The notes below the pieces were generated by a model. The model was not told the DNA's origin, made no database searches, and saw only the letters and a program-made list of their open reading frames with translations. 64,000 nucleotides of DNA from Peribacillus simplex. Its GTDB lineage: Bacteria > Bacillota > Bacilli > Bacillales > DSM-1321. The translations under genes were made by a program, and so were the position numbers. The stretch is from NCBI RefSeq assembly GCF_900156045.1, contig NZ_FTMX01000005.1:496001-560000 (forward strand), written 5' to 3'. Shown here piece after piece: positions 34,915 through 44,288 of the stretch; within the stretch, counting starts at the first letter, position 1; each line of letters begins with the position of its first letter.

Positions 34915-37047
34915 TTAAATAGGGAGCACGATATTAAAGACTGTTCCTTTATTGACTTCGCTCTCGACAAAGACATTCCCCGAATGGCTTTCTATGATTT
35001 TAAAGCTGATCATGAGACCTAACCCGTTTCCAGATTTTTTCGTTGTGAAAAATGGTTCCCCGAGTCTCTTTAGCTGCTCTGGCGGCATCCCAATTCCTGT
35101 GTCGGTAATGGATATATGCACTTTATCCTCTTTAAGTTCAGTGATGACATTTATGAACCCACCGTCAGGCATAGCTTCCATACCATTTTTAATGAAGTTC
35201 AATATGACTTGTTTTAACCGATTCTCATCACACTGAACGAGTATCTCTTCGTCATTACAAGCCGAAATCAGCGTGATGTTCTTCTTCCTTGCTTCAAACT
35301 CCGTCAAAGATACAACGTTTTGAATGATCGACACAAGATTCTTCGTTTCCAATATCAATGCCTGTGGTTTGGCCAATTGTAAGAACTCTTCAACTATCTC
35401 ATTCACACGATTGATTTCATCCATGATTATTTCTAGATATTCTTGTTTATTTTTGTCCGTTTCATCCAATTGCAAAAATTCCGTATATCCTTTCATGGAT
35501 GTCAGCGGATTCCGAATTTCATGTGCCACCCCAGCTGCAAGCTGACCGACAGCGGCTAATTTATCCTGCCGATGGAGCATCTCTTCAGATTGTTTACGCT
35601 CAGTTATGTCATATCTAAGTGCCAAAAACTGAAATGGCTTTCCTTCTTCGTTGAAAAATGGAACAATGGTTGTATCGACCCAATAAAAACTGCCATCTTT
35701 CGCCTTGTTCCTGATTTCACCTTTCCAAACTTTCCGTTCATGGACGGTCTTCCACATTTGTTCAAAGAATTCCTTTGAATGGTATCCAGAATTAACCATT
35801 CTATGGGTTTGGCCTATCAATTCACCTTTCCCATAACCTGAAACCTCCGAGAACTTTTCATTCACTTCAATAATGACTCCGTTATCATCGGTTATCGCCA
35901 CAATCAAGGATTGGTTTATTGCATAATGCATATCTTCCAGTTCCTTGATAGACCCCTTTAAAGCATTTTCTGCTTTTTTACGGCTGGAAATATCCGAACG
36001 GATGGAAATATATTGATATGGTTTCCCCTTTTTCATAAAAGGAACGATAGTTGTATCAACCCAATAAACATTACCATCTTTAGCCCGGTTGCATATTTCA
36101 CCATGCCATGTTTTCCCTTGGCTGATCGTTAGCCATAAGTCAGTGAAAAATTCTTTTGCATGATAACCAGAATTTATTATGGAATGGTTTTTCCCTATTA
36201 GCTCATGCTTTTCATATTGTGATATTTCCAGGAATTTTTCGTTAACATATGTAATGATTCCTTTTGCATCCGTGATGGCGACGATTGCCGATTGATCTAA
36301 AGCATAACGGATATCACTCACAGTATTATCGCTTTTTGCTAACCGACGGCCCACAATCGTACTTGAAGCTATCAAGCTGGCAAGGATGAATAATGAAACG
36401 AAGCATGTAAGATAAAGCATAAATGGCGTGAGTGGAACAAATTCAACCGTTTCATTTTTCACGTTCATCGGTAACACTCTCACAAAAAGATAATAGCCTT
36501 CAATGATTGCCCCGCTCATCATGAGCGTACTGACTGGCTTTAGCGAAGATTGACTTAATTTATTAAAATAAAATAATATTGCAAGCGCTGCTACAAATAA
36601 TATAAAGATACTGAAAAGCGTACTGAGAACCGACAATGGGTTAAAGTGCAAGGAGTGATTTAAAGAAGATGTTCCCATTATATAATTAGATAAAATGGCC
36701 ATCGTAAACATAAAGCCGCAAAAAATGATTTGCAGGACTTGGGTTTTATACGATATGGCCAATAACCCAACCCCTGCGAGCGCTATCGCTAAAGCTAACG
36801 AAAAAATTATTGTAGAAAAGTTGGATGCTGCCATTCCTGAATTATCGAGGGTATATATGACCACAAAATTAAGCGTCCAGATTGCCACTCCCATAGAGCA
36901 GCTGCTCCCTATATATACCAGGCGTTTATATCTCTCTATCGTCAGTAATGTTGTCAGTAAATCCAAAGCCGTATAACACGCCATTATTATCAATAGTACT
37001 GCAATCATAAAGAGGACAGGATTTGATGCCACAATTGATTGTTCCAT
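34915..37047 (-). CDS. orphan PAS-domain sensor histidine kinase with degenerate MHYT-like membrane sensor
   Basis: A 710-residue kinase. Seven membrane segments occupy about 1-230, then two PAS domains (about 245-360 and 370-490; each has a YWVDTTIVPF block), HisKA with phospho-acceptor His in GVAHEIRNPLTS near 503, and HATPase with N box NFIKNGMEAM, DTGIGM and GNGLGL. The membrane part has the spacing of MHYT sensors, but key His appear as Asn (IWTLNF for IWSMHF, LSNYIMG for AMHYTGM). No response regulator is adjacent, so it may feed the Spo0 phosphorelay; this is inferred. Confidence 0.88.
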   Translation of the reverse strand: MEQSIVASNPVLFMIAVLLIIMACYTALDLLTTLLTIERYKRLVYIGSSCSMGVAIWTLNFVVIYTLDNSGMAASNFSTIIFSLALAIALAGVGLLAISYKTQVLQIIFCGFMFTMAILSNYIMGTSSLNHSLHFNPLSVLSTLFSIFILFVAALAILFYFNKLSQSSLKPVSTLMMSGAIIEGYYLFVRVLPMNVKNETVEFVPLTPFMLYLTCFVSLFILASLIASSTIVGRRLAKSDNTVSDIRYALDQSAIVAITDAKGIITYVNEKFLEISQYEKHELIGKNHSIINSGYHAKEFFTDLWLTISQGKTWHGEICNRAKDGNVYWVDTTIVPFMKKGKPYQYISIRSDISSRKKAENALKGSIKELEDMHYAINQSLIVAITDDNGVIIEVNEKFSEVSGYGKGELIGQTHRMVNSGYHSKEFFEQMWKTVHERKVWKGEIRNKAKDGSFYWVDTTIVPFFNEEGKPFQFLALRYDITERKQSEEMLHRQDKLAAVGQLAAGVAHEIRNPLTSMKGYTEFLQLDETDKNKQEYLEIIMDEINRVNEIVEEFLQLAKPQALILETKNLVSIIQNVVSLTEFEARKKNITLISACNDEEILVQCDENRLKQVILNFIKNGMEAMPDGGFINVITELKEDKVHISITDTGIGMPPEQLKRLGEPFFTTKKSGNGLGLMISFKIIESHSGNVFVESEVNKGTVFNIVLPI

Positions 37048-37350
37048 TTTTTTACTTGATCACCTCTACCGTTCTATTCTCCTATATTGTAATGTAAATT
37101 CACAGGACCTCAAAGGTTTTTTATTTCCTTACTCCTATTTGATTCTTACGGAGCACCCCTTGCCTCAAGAAAATGAAGGTTTTTTCATAAATTCAATAAA
37201 ATGAGAAATACTATTGTTTTGTATGGAGTAGAATATGAATACATGGTAATGACAAGCATTCACACCCCTGTTTCATCATTGCAGGGAATTATCAATAATA
37301 CGAATAATTATTCAGGAATATATTAATCCAGAATGTTAATTTCTTTATTT

Positions 37351-37374
37351 AATTATACCTATAGGTTTATAATT
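37351..37374 (+). promoter_or_regulatory. palindrome upstream of the YitT-like gene
   Basis: An inverted repeat centred on CCTATAGG with AT-rich arms (AATTATA and TTTATAATT). It lies 36 bases before the gene's ATG and would overlap a promoter. The ATACCTATAGG core resembles CsoR/CstR-family operators. Apart from this the 37048-37409 gap shows nothing. Confidence 0.4.
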
Positions 37375-37409
37375 AAATAGAACCTATATAGAGAGAAGGA
37401 GTGGGGGTC

Positions 37410-38324
37410 ATGATTATGTCAGACCTGGCAGGTGCAAGTACAACAGAAATTATGCAAAAGAAGACCCAGCATAAAAAATTAACACTTAGACAAATTTTAC
37501 AGAGAGGTCTATTAATTACGATCGGTGCGGTTTTAATGGCTGTCGGCCTCGAGATTTTTTTAGTGCCGAATAACGTAATCGACGGGGGCATAACGGGTAT
37601 TTCGATTATGTTATCTTACATCACTGGATGGAAGCTTGGAATCTTTCTTTTCATTTTGAATCTTCCTTTCTTTTTCATCGGTTATAAACAAATCGGAAAA
37701 ACCTTCGCGTTATCTACCCTTTATGGAATTTTAGTCCTTTCCATTACCACTACATTGCTTCATCATGTACCAGCTTTCACTCAAGATATCCTCCTAGCTT
37801 CCGCTTTCGGCGGAATGATTCTTGGAATTGGTGTTGGAATGGTCATACGATATGGCGGCTCATTGGATGGTACAGAAATACTTGCTATTCTCGCTAGCAA
37901 GAAACTCCCTTTTTCCGTTGGGGAAATCGTCATGTTCTTTAATTTATTCATCCTTGGCAGTGCGGGCTTCGTATTCTCGTGGGATCGTGCCATGTATTCG
38001 ATCATAGCTTACTTTGTGGCATATAAAACGATGGATATCGTCATCGCAGGTTTGGACGAATCCAAATTTGTTTGGATTATCAGCGATGAATTTAATGATA
38101 TCGGCGATGCGATAATGAATCGTCTTGGACGGGGCGTAACCTTTTTAGCTGGCGAAGGAGCTTATTCTGGTGATGATAAAAAAGTCATCTTTTGTGTAAT
38201 AAACAGACTTGAGGAAGCAAAACTTAAAGAGATAGTCAAAAGCTTCGATCCATCTGCATTTCTTGCCGTAGGCGATATCGCGGAAGTTCGAGGCGGTCGG
38301 TTCAAGAAAAAGGATATCCACTAA
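37410..38324 (+). CDS. YitT-family membrane protein (DUF161 plus DUF2179)
   Basis: A 304-residue protein. Five or six hydrophobic segments (about 25-190) open with the family motif GLEIFLVPNNVIDGGITGIS. A soluble C-terminal DUF2179 domain (about 215-295, with GRGVTFLAGEGAYSGDDK) follows. The ATG at 37410 has AAGGAG eight bases upstream; a GTG three codons earlier overlaps that site. Bacilli have several paralogues with no established transport substrate. Confidence 0.88.
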   Translation: MIMSDLAGASTTEIMQKKTQHKKLTLRQILQRGLLITIGAVLMAVGLEIFLVPNNVIDGGITGISIMLSYITGWKLGIFLFILNLPFFFIGYKQIGKTFALSTLYGILVLSITTTLLHHVPAFTQDILLASAFGGMILGIGVGMVIRYGGSLDGTEILAILASKKLPFSVGEIVMFFNLFILGSAGFVFSWDRAMYSIIAYFVAYKTMDIVIAGLDESKFVWIISDEFNDIGDAIMNRLGRGVTFLAGEGAYSGDDKKVIFCVINRLEEAKLKEIVKSFDPSAFLAVGDIAEVRGGRFKKKDIH

Positions 38325-38366
38325 ACTCAACTGCTTTTTGCTTCATCCAATTGGCAAAAAGATAAA

Positions 38367-38402
38367 AAAAGCTGAAGGGAGAATCCCCTTCAGCTTTTTT
38401 TA
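38367..38402. terminator. bidirectional terminator between yitT-like and ydjO-like genes
   Basis: AAAAAGCTGAAGGG pairs with CCCTTCAGCTTTTT around a short loop. Confidence 0.85.
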
Positions 38403-38409
38403 TATAGCC

Positions 38410-38604
38410 TTAATAGTTTCTTGGATTGTTGATTGCTTGAAGCATTCTGGTGCCGGGTTTCATCTCGCTGCTACATAACGGACAAACATGTTCATCATTA
38501 CTTGTAAAGTTATCGCGAATCCAACCTTTGCAATCTTCTGATGTACATTCCCACACCTTTGTTTCTTCAGGAATGATTTCTTCCGTATTATTTCTTCTAT
38601 ACAT
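38410..38604 (-). CDS. ydjO: YdjO-like small zinc-ribbon protein, copy 1
   Basis: A 64-residue protein from the ATG at 38604 (AGGAG with 8-base spacing). Cysteines are in WECTSEDCKGW (C-x4-C) and CPLC, a probable zinc knuckle. It resembles YdjO, a cold-inducible protein of B. subtilis. A paralogue lies 850 bases away. Confidence 0.85.
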   Translation of the reverse strand: MYRRNNTEEIIPEETKVWECTSEDCKGWIRDNFTSNDEHVCPLCSSEMKPGTRMLQAINNPRNY

Positions 38605-38613
38605 ATATCTCAC

Positions 38614-39453
38614 TCCTTAGAATTGAATTGACTCCGTCCTGCATAACAGATCACAAGCCATAAAGATAAAAGAAAGAATAGATGGCGTTTAATCTAAATT
38701 GTGAGTAAATAACCATTCGCAAATCTAAGTATGATCATTGTTCTTTTCAAACAAACTTTTGAATGGTAAGAACTTGAGATTACGACATGAATTTTTCATA
38801 TCTCAGTAACCATTATATCATATATATGCTTTACATATTTGAAGAAAGATTCTAAAAAAAGAAATGATTCCCCAAAATGAAACACAGTCCCTGACTTACC
38901 CTTCAAGATAAACGAGACTGCGCTGTTTAAGAATCCATTCCATATGGTTCTTCCTGCTCGTTCAATGAACATTTCAAAGCAATCGAGCATGAGAGTAATT
39001 TTTAATGCCAAAACCTAAAACAATGAAAGCCCTGCCTCTCTCCCATCCATACGGTTCCTAGACCGTGCCTGCGAGAATCAGATAAAAGCTTGTAAGTACA
39101 TGTTTATTAATTAAAACCGTCCGTAATTCCAATTGGGTAGATTAAATTCCAAAAGACAAATGGTACATAGAAGTAAGTTAATGAAGAACAGAAATGGATC
39201 GAGGAAAATAATTACATGTAGTTCTTTTTTCTAGATGTGTTTAACTTGTTTCTACTTCATCATGAAAATGATGAAAAATTATTTTATTAATAAAAATGTT
39301 ACTTTAAATTACCCTCCAGTGTTTTATTTTAATAACACTGAAACTTAACTATACCATAAATATATTTATATGTAAAGCCTTAATCCAAAATGAGATCACC
39401 CCGTCATACTTCTTTCTTAAAATAAAAAATAAAGAGGCTATGATTCACCTCTT
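38614..39453. other. 840-bp gap without supported gene
   Basis: An AT-rich stretch between two ydjO-like genes. An open frame at 38796-39011 has no ribosome binding site and no recognisable product. I see no hairpin terminator, repeat or remnant that I can name here. It may be decayed DNA. Confidence 0.5.
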
Positions 39454-39660
39454 TTATTTAAATGCATTATACTCATTTTCAATTTTTGGAAGTTCCCTGA
39501 CTTCCTCGACTAATTGACTTCCGCACATTGGGCAATCATAGTTTTCCGAGGCAAAATCTTTTCTCATCCAACCATTGCAATCTGCTGATCCACAAGCATA
39601 TACTATCGTATCTTCCATAACGATTTCTGGTTCCTCTGAATTCTTTTTACCAAAATACAT
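39454..39660 (-). CDS. YdjO-like small zinc-ribbon protein, copy 2
   Basis: A 68-residue paralogue with the same cysteine frame: YACGSADCNGWMRKDFAS (C-x4-C) and CPMCGS (C-x2-C). The ATG at 39660 follows AGGAGG with 6-base spacing. A zinc-binding fold is likely, function unknown. Confidence 0.83.
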   Translation of the reverse strand: MYFGKKNSEEPEIVMEDTIVYACGSADCNGWMRKDFASENYDCPMCGSQLVEEVRELPKIENEYNAFK

Positions 39661-39786
39661 GAGCAACCTCCTCTTTTTTATATAAAGACTCTGATTAAAG
39701 GCGCAAGATTTCTCCTTTTTATCATTCCTAGTATACGCATTAAACTAAATTCTTATTTATTCAATGAAGAAATTATCGAAAAAACC

Positions 39787-41913
39787 TTAACACCTTTCGT
39801 TTTCCAACCCTGCTTTAACCAAGATCGCTTTAATCATGAAGTAGGAAATATGCTCAGGCAGGGCTTCTTTTAGTGGTTTCAATTTTTCAGAATCCAATTG
39901 TTTCGCAGTTTCCAAAACAAGATCAAACTCTTTATCCGAGAAAATCTCTTCCCATTTGATATCCAGGTGTTCTTCTGCACACTTTAATAAATGATTTTCA
40001 ATTGAAACGGAAGACAGCCCTCTCAATGTCCCTATTTCCTTGATTGATTTACCTTCCCGATATAAGCGATAGCTTTCTAAATGAGATTGTTTAGTAGCTC
40101 GCTTTACCGTTTCCTTTGTAACCATATTATTCGTTTCTAATTCAGGATGTGCCTGTACATACTGGGAAATCCCTTGTAAGAACACGGATCCGAAGCGTTC
40201 AAACTTCTGCATGCCTACGCCTTTAACTTCGAGGAATTCCTCTTCCGTCCTCGGCAGTTTGACGGCCATATCTTTCAAAGATGCATCAGAAAAAATAATG
40301 AATGGAGGTACATTTTCCTTACTTGCCAATTCTTTTCTTACCTGTCTCAACTCTTCGAACAACCCATGATCCGCACTGATGCTGCTTACTTTTTTCATTT
40401 CCTTACGCAGGACTTTTTTCTGTCCCAATAGCACTTCCCTGCCAGCATTGGTAACCTTGAGGACCGGAAACTGGCCGCCTGTCATTTCGATGTACTGTTT
40501 TGCTGTCAGGAAATCAATGAAATCACCTACATCCTTCGCAGATTGATCATTGATGATGCCATAGGTTGAAAGCTTCTGGAATCCGAACTCTTCAATTTTC
40601 TTATTGCGTGAACCCGTAAGCACTTGGGATATCATCGTTTTACCGAATCGCTCACCCATTCGCAACATGCATGAAAGGACCATCTGTGCCTGTGTAGTTA
40701 CTTCAATTGATTCACGTTTATCTGTACAATTTTCGCAATGACCGCAATCTTCAGGGTTTTCTTCTCCAAAGTATCGAAGAATGAAGGCTTGCAAGCACCC
40801 TTCGGTAAAACAATAATCCTTCATTCTGTTCAATTTCTTCAATTCCTGGGATTGCCACTCCTGCGAGGGATTTGATTGATCAATCAAGAAACGCTGTATC
40901 TGCATATCCTGAGGGGAATATAAAAGGATACATTCACTATCCAAACCGTCCCTCCCTGCACGGCCGGCTTCCTGATAATAACTCTCCATATTCTTTGGAG
41001 TTTGGTAATGGATGACGTATCTAACATTCGACTTATCGATTCCCATCCCAAAGGCGGATGTTGCTACCATCAAGGGAACATCATCCCGAATGAATTGGTC
41101 TTGCTGTTCCGACCGGTCTTGTTCATTCATGCCAGCATGGTATCGACCTGTTTTGAATCCGGCTTTAATAAGCTTGGCATACAAGGTATCGACTTCTTTC
41201 CTAGTGGCTGCATATATGATACCCGATTCACTTTTGTTTTTTTCTAAATAGCGCATTAAAAACCGTCCGCGATTTTCTTCTTTCACAACGGAAAAGAACA
41301 GGTTATCTCGAGAAAATCCCGTTGATACTGTATGATGCACTGATATTCCGAGTGACTGACATATATCATCGGTCACATGCGGTGTGGCTGTTGCCGTTAA
41401 TGCCAGTACAGTCGGAGCTGATGGCATGTTTTTCAATAAGGTTTTGATTTTTAAATAACTTGGTCTGAAGTCATGTCCCCATTGAGATATACAGTGGGCC
41501 TCATCGATGGCAACCAATGAAATTTCCACATTAAACAGATCCTGTTGAAATGCAGGATTTTCCAAACGTTCAGGTGCAACATAAACCAGCTTATATCTAC
41601 CGTGCTTAATATCGTTCATTCTATTGGATGATTCTAACCCAGAAATGGAGCTATTAAGAAATGTGGCATCAATCCCATTTTGTTCGAGGGCATCTACTTG
41701 ATCCTTCATCAAGGAAATAAGTGGGGATATCACGAGTGTTACACCTGGTAACAGAAGGGCTGGAATTTGGTAACATATTGATTTACCTCCGCCGGTAGGC
41801 ATGATTCCCGCTGTGTTTATTCCTCCCAAAACCTGTTCGATAATCTGTTCCTGACCTTTTCGGAATGATTCATAACCAAAGTATTCCTGTAAATAATCAC
41901 GTGCTTTTTCCAT
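39787..41913 (-). CDS. recQ: ATP-dependent DNA helicase RecQ
   Basis: A 708-residue superfamily II 3'-5' helicase for recombination repair. Walker A is PTGGGKS near 42, the DEAH box is IDEAHCISQWGHDFRPSY near 135, and motif VI is QEAGRAGRDG near 325. The RQC zinc site has four cysteines around 372-395 (EGC, DCGHCENC). HRDC lies at about 530-600, and a C-terminal helix-turn-helix of the HTH_40 type (LYREGKSIKEIGTLRGLS) near 630-660. It is longer than B. subtilis RecQ, in the size range of other bacilli with this tail. The ATG is at 41913; a TTG lies three bases before. Confidence 0.95.
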   Translation of the reverse strand: MEKARDYLQEYFGYESFRKGQEQIIEQVLGGINTAGIMPTGGGKSICYQIPALLLPGVTLVISPLISLMKDQVDALEQNGIDATFLNSSISGLESSNRMNDIKHGRYKLVYVAPERLENPAFQQDLFNVEISLVAIDEAHCISQWGHDFRPSYLKIKTLLKNMPSAPTVLALTATATPHVTDDICQSLGISVHHTVSTGFSRDNLFFSVVKEENRGRFLMRYLEKNKSESGIIYAATRKEVDTLYAKLIKAGFKTGRYHAGMNEQDRSEQQDQFIRDDVPLMVATSAFGMGIDKSNVRYVIHYQTPKNMESYYQEAGRAGRDGLDSECILLYSPQDMQIQRFLIDQSNPSQEWQSQELKKLNRMKDYCFTEGCLQAFILRYFGEENPEDCGHCENCTDKRESIEVTTQAQMVLSCMLRMGERFGKTMISQVLTGSRNKKIEEFGFQKLSTYGIINDQSAKDVGDFIDFLTAKQYIEMTGGQFPVLKVTNAGREVLLGQKKVLRKEMKKVSSISADHGLFEELRQVRKELASKENVPPFIIFSDASLKDMAVKLPRTEEEFLEVKGVGMQKFERFGSVFLQGISQYVQAHPELETNNMVTKETVKRATKQSHLESYRLYREGKSIKEIGTLRGLSSVSIENHLLKCAEEHLDIKWEEIFSDKEFDLVLETAKQLDSEKLKPLKEALPEHISYFMIKAILVKAGLENERC

Positions 41914-42003
41914 CAATTTACTACTCCTCCTATTTTCCTTGTTTAGGATTTATAAGGATCTATTTCTTTCATTGTACCTGCTTTTCCCGTGAACCAAAAG
42001 GAC

Positions 42004-42041
42004 AAAAAAAGCAGACACATGATGTCTGTGTCTACTTTTTT
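42004..42041 (-). terminator. terminator of the LysM/3D gene
   Basis: AGTAGACACAGAC pairs with GTCTG-TGTCTGCTTTTTTT on the minus strand; the T run follows directly. Confidence 0.75.
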
Positions 42042-42071
42042 CTATATATAAACATGTTTTGCATGGTTTAA

Positions 42072-42902
42072 TTAATTCAGGATTTGCACTTTGACGTTTT
42101 TAACGCCCCAATTCACGGCATCTTTTTCGTTAGGTATAAAAATGTCCACTCTATTCCCTTTGATGGCACTGCCTGTATCAGCTGCCGTCGCGTAGCCATA
42201 ACCCTCTACATAAACTTTAGACCCAAGCGGAATGACTGATGGATCCACGGAAATCACTTTTGCATCAGGATTAGCTTTCAAGTTAACTCCTGTAGCTGTT
42301 GTACCGCTGCAGCCTTGACAATCAGCTGTATAGGCAGTTGCTCTAACAGTGATTTCTTTTTTTATTCCTGCTTGATCGTTGGATTCATTATTTGTGTCTG
42401 CTTTTTCTGATTCTGCTGGCTCCGATTGTTCAACCGGTTTTGTTTGTTCCACTGGCTTTGTTTGTTCCACTGGCTTTGATTGTTCTGCTGGTGCAGCTTG
42501 CTCTGATTCCTGAGCAGGCCCTACACTCGCAGCTTCGACTTTGTTAGCTGCAGGTTTAATGACCAGGTCTTGACCAGGATGGATTGTATCTGAATTTAAA
42601 CCGTTCCAAGATTTAATTTCTTTTACTGCTACATCATATTTGTCTGCAATTTCCGATAATGTGTCCCCTGACTTTACTTTATGATGCTCTTCTTGAGAAA
42701 TATGTATGGTTCCTCCGGCATAAATCATGTCTGAAGACAAATCGTTCCAAGACTTAATATCTTCTATTGATACTTTATAAGTTTGAGATATCCCCCATAA
42801 TGTGTCTCCATCTTTCACTTTGACATCTTCTGCTTGTACCGGAATTGTGAATGCACCGGATATTGCAGCCGCTGCCGCTAACGATAAGATTGATTTTTTC
42901 AT
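42072..42902 (-). CDS. yocH: LysM and 3D-domain cell-wall protein (YocH-like)
   Basis: A 276-residue secreted protein. Signal peptide about 1-24 (AxA-type end), two LysM modules (about 26-70 and 72-115, with KDGDTLWGISQTYKVS and KSGDTLSEIADKYDVA), and a flexible linker with PVEQTKPVEQ repeats. A 3D domain follows (about 190-276), with three conserved Asp: AYTADCQGC, AADTGSAIKGNRVDIF. In B. subtilis the homologue is a muralytic enzyme controlled by WalRK; I did not find a clear WalR box here. AAGGAGG precedes the ATG. Confidence 0.92.
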   Translation of the reverse strand: MKKSILSLAAAAAISGAFTIPVQAEDVKVKDGDTLWGISQTYKVSIEDIKSWNDLSSDMIYAGGTIHISQEEHHKVKSGDTLSEIADKYDVAVKEIKSWNGLNSDTIHPGQDLVIKPAANKVEAASVGPAQESEQAAPAEQSKPVEQTKPVEQTKPVEQSEPAESEKADTNNESNDQAGIKKEITVRATAYTADCQGCSGTTATGVNLKANPDAKVISVDPSVIPLGSKVYVEGYGYATAADTGSAIKGNRVDIFIPNEKDAVNWGVKNVKVQILN

Positions 42903-43095
42903 ATGTTGTTACCTCCTTGTGAGCTGCTTTATAAGCTACGAGTTAAATCTTAACATAGTTTTTTTCTATACAAAGAACAAACAGATAAAGAATAGATGAC
43001 AAACATCACAGTAAGATAACGAGACTATAACAAGAATTTATAATATTCTGAAAAAACATCATTTTCCAGTTAATTTCCTTTCCAGACCAGAGGAG

Positions 43096-43124
43096 TCATA
43101 TTATGCATTACCCAGGCATAAAAA
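43096..43124 (+). promoter_or_regulatory. SigE-type promoter of cotJABC
   Basis: TCATATT (-35) and CATAAAA (-10) separated by 14 bases. These match the mother-cell SigE consensus (KMATATT, N14-15, CATACAnT) at most positions. The start would lie about 30 bases before the cotJA GTG. Confidence 0.65.
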
Positions 43125-43158
43125 TTAAAGGCTATATCTTTACAAAGGAGGTATTTTT

Positions 43159-43392
43159 GTGACTCGCGAAAAGACTTTTACCTTAGTTAAGTCATATAAA
43201 CCTTTCCATAGTAAATTCGATCCTTGCCCGCCTATTGGGAGAAAGTATTACAGGACACCTCCTAATTTGTATATTAATTTTCAACCGCCGAATTTGGAGC
43301 AGTTCACACCGGAGGAAGCTTTGAAATACGGTACACTTTGGAAATTCTTTTATGATTTTTATGATAATCCATATCGGGAAAGGGAGACATAA
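43159..43392 (+). CDS. cotJA: spore coat-associated protein CotJA
   Basis: A 77-residue protein rich in Pro and Tyr (PFHSKFDPCPPIGRKYYRTPP). It starts at GTG 43159 behind AAAGGAGG. It is the first gene of the cotJ operon and abuts cotJB, whose ATG follows its stop immediately. In B. subtilis CotJA and CotJC interact and enter the coat early under SigE. Confidence 0.93.
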   Translation: MTREKTFTLVKSYKPFHSKFDPCPPIGRKYYRTPPNLYINFQPPNLEQFTPEEALKYGTLWKFFYDFYDNPYRERET

Positions 43393-43659
43393 ATGAATAA
43401 GAAACTGGATGATGAATATTATCAGTTGCTTGAACAAATACAAGCTGCGGATTTCGTACTTGTCGAGTTGACTCTTTATTTGGATACACATCCTAACGAT
43501 CAGCAAGCATTACAGCAATTCAATCAATTTCATGAATACTCCAAACAATTGAAATCGGTTTTTGAGCCTAAATATGGTCCATTATTGGGTTTTGGAAACA
43601 GTCCAGGCGGTGAAAATAAATGGGAATGGGGCCAAGGCCCTTGGCCATGGCAGGTATAA
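43393..43659 (+). CDS. cotJB: spore coat protein CotJB
   Basis: An 88-residue protein: a helical N-terminal half ([19 protein letters not shown]) with [10 protein letters not shown], and a Gly/Trp-rich end ([10 protein letters not shown]) as in the family. It is translated directly after cotJA. GGGAAAGGGAG in the end of cotJA serves as its ribosome binding site. Confidence 0.92.
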   Translation: MNKKLDDEYYQLLEQIQAADFVLVELTLYLDTHPNDQQALQQFNQFHEYSKQLKSVFEPKYGPLLGFGNSPGGENKWEWGQGPWPWQV

Positions 43660-43671
43660 GGAGAGATAGCT

Positions 43672-44241
43672 ATGTGGGTTTATGAAAAGAAGCTGCAATA
43701 TCCAGTTAAAGTAAGAGACTGTAATCCTCGATTGGCAAAATATTTAATAGAACAATACGGGGGTGCTGATGGCGAGTTGGCTGCAGCACTCCGATACTTA
43801 AATCAACGTTATACAATTCCTGATAAAGTGATTGGCCTGCTTACGGATATCGGAACGGAAGAATTTGCCCATCTGGAAATGATCGCCACGATGATTTATA
43901 AGCTTACAAAAGACGCCACCCCTCAGCAGATGGCTGCAGCTGGCCTAGGTGACCATTATGCCAATCATGATAGCGCCCTTTTTTATCATGACGCAGCAGG
44001 AAATCCATTTACCGCCACATATATCCAGGCCAAAGGCGATCCCATTGCAGATTTATATGAAGACATCGCCGCTGAAGAGAAGGCCAGAGCAACCTACCAG
44101 TGGTTGATTGACATCTCGGATGATCCTGATATCAATGATTCACTCAGGTTTTTACGTGAAAGGGAAATTATCCATTCGATGAGGTTCAGGGAAGCTGTGG
44201 AGATTTTAAAAGAAGAAAAAGGTAAAAAGAAGTTCTTTTAA
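43672..44241 (+). CDS. cotJC: CotJC, manganese-catalase-like spore coat protein
   Basis: A 189-residue ferritin-like protein of the Mn-catalase family. Metal-ligand type residues appear in GGADGELAAALRYL, GTEEFAHLEM and DIAAEEKARATYQWL, and a later IIHSMRFREAVE His/Glu pair. It is shorter than typical secreted Mn-catalases, as expected for CotJC. The ATG follows AAGGAGAG, 12 bases after cotJB. A terminator follows. Confidence 0.93.
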   Translation: MWVYEKKLQYPVKVRDCNPRLAKYLIEQYGGADGELAAALRYLNQRYTIPDKVIGLLTDIGTEEFAHLEMIATMIYKLTKDATPQQMAAAGLGDHYANHDSALFYHDAAGNPFTATYIQAKGDPIADLYEDIAAEEKARATYQWLIDISDDPDINDSLRFLREREIIHSMRFREAVEILKEEKGKKKFF

Positions 44242-44252
44242 TGAAATTCACA

Positions 44253-44288
44253 TAAAAAAAGGCAGCGGAGAAAATCCGCTGCTTTTTC
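44253..44288. terminator. bidirectional terminator between cotJC and cvfB
   Basis: AAAAAGGCAGCGGA pairs with TCCGCTGCTTTTT around a short loop. Confidence 0.85.

Noticed and set aside
38796..39011. 71-codon frame in the gap between ydjO-like genes
   Set aside because: No ribosome site, no domain, unusual composition.
42903..43060. WalR binding site upstream of yocH-like gene
   Set aside because: TGT-containing hexamers occur, but not two with the required 11-base phase.
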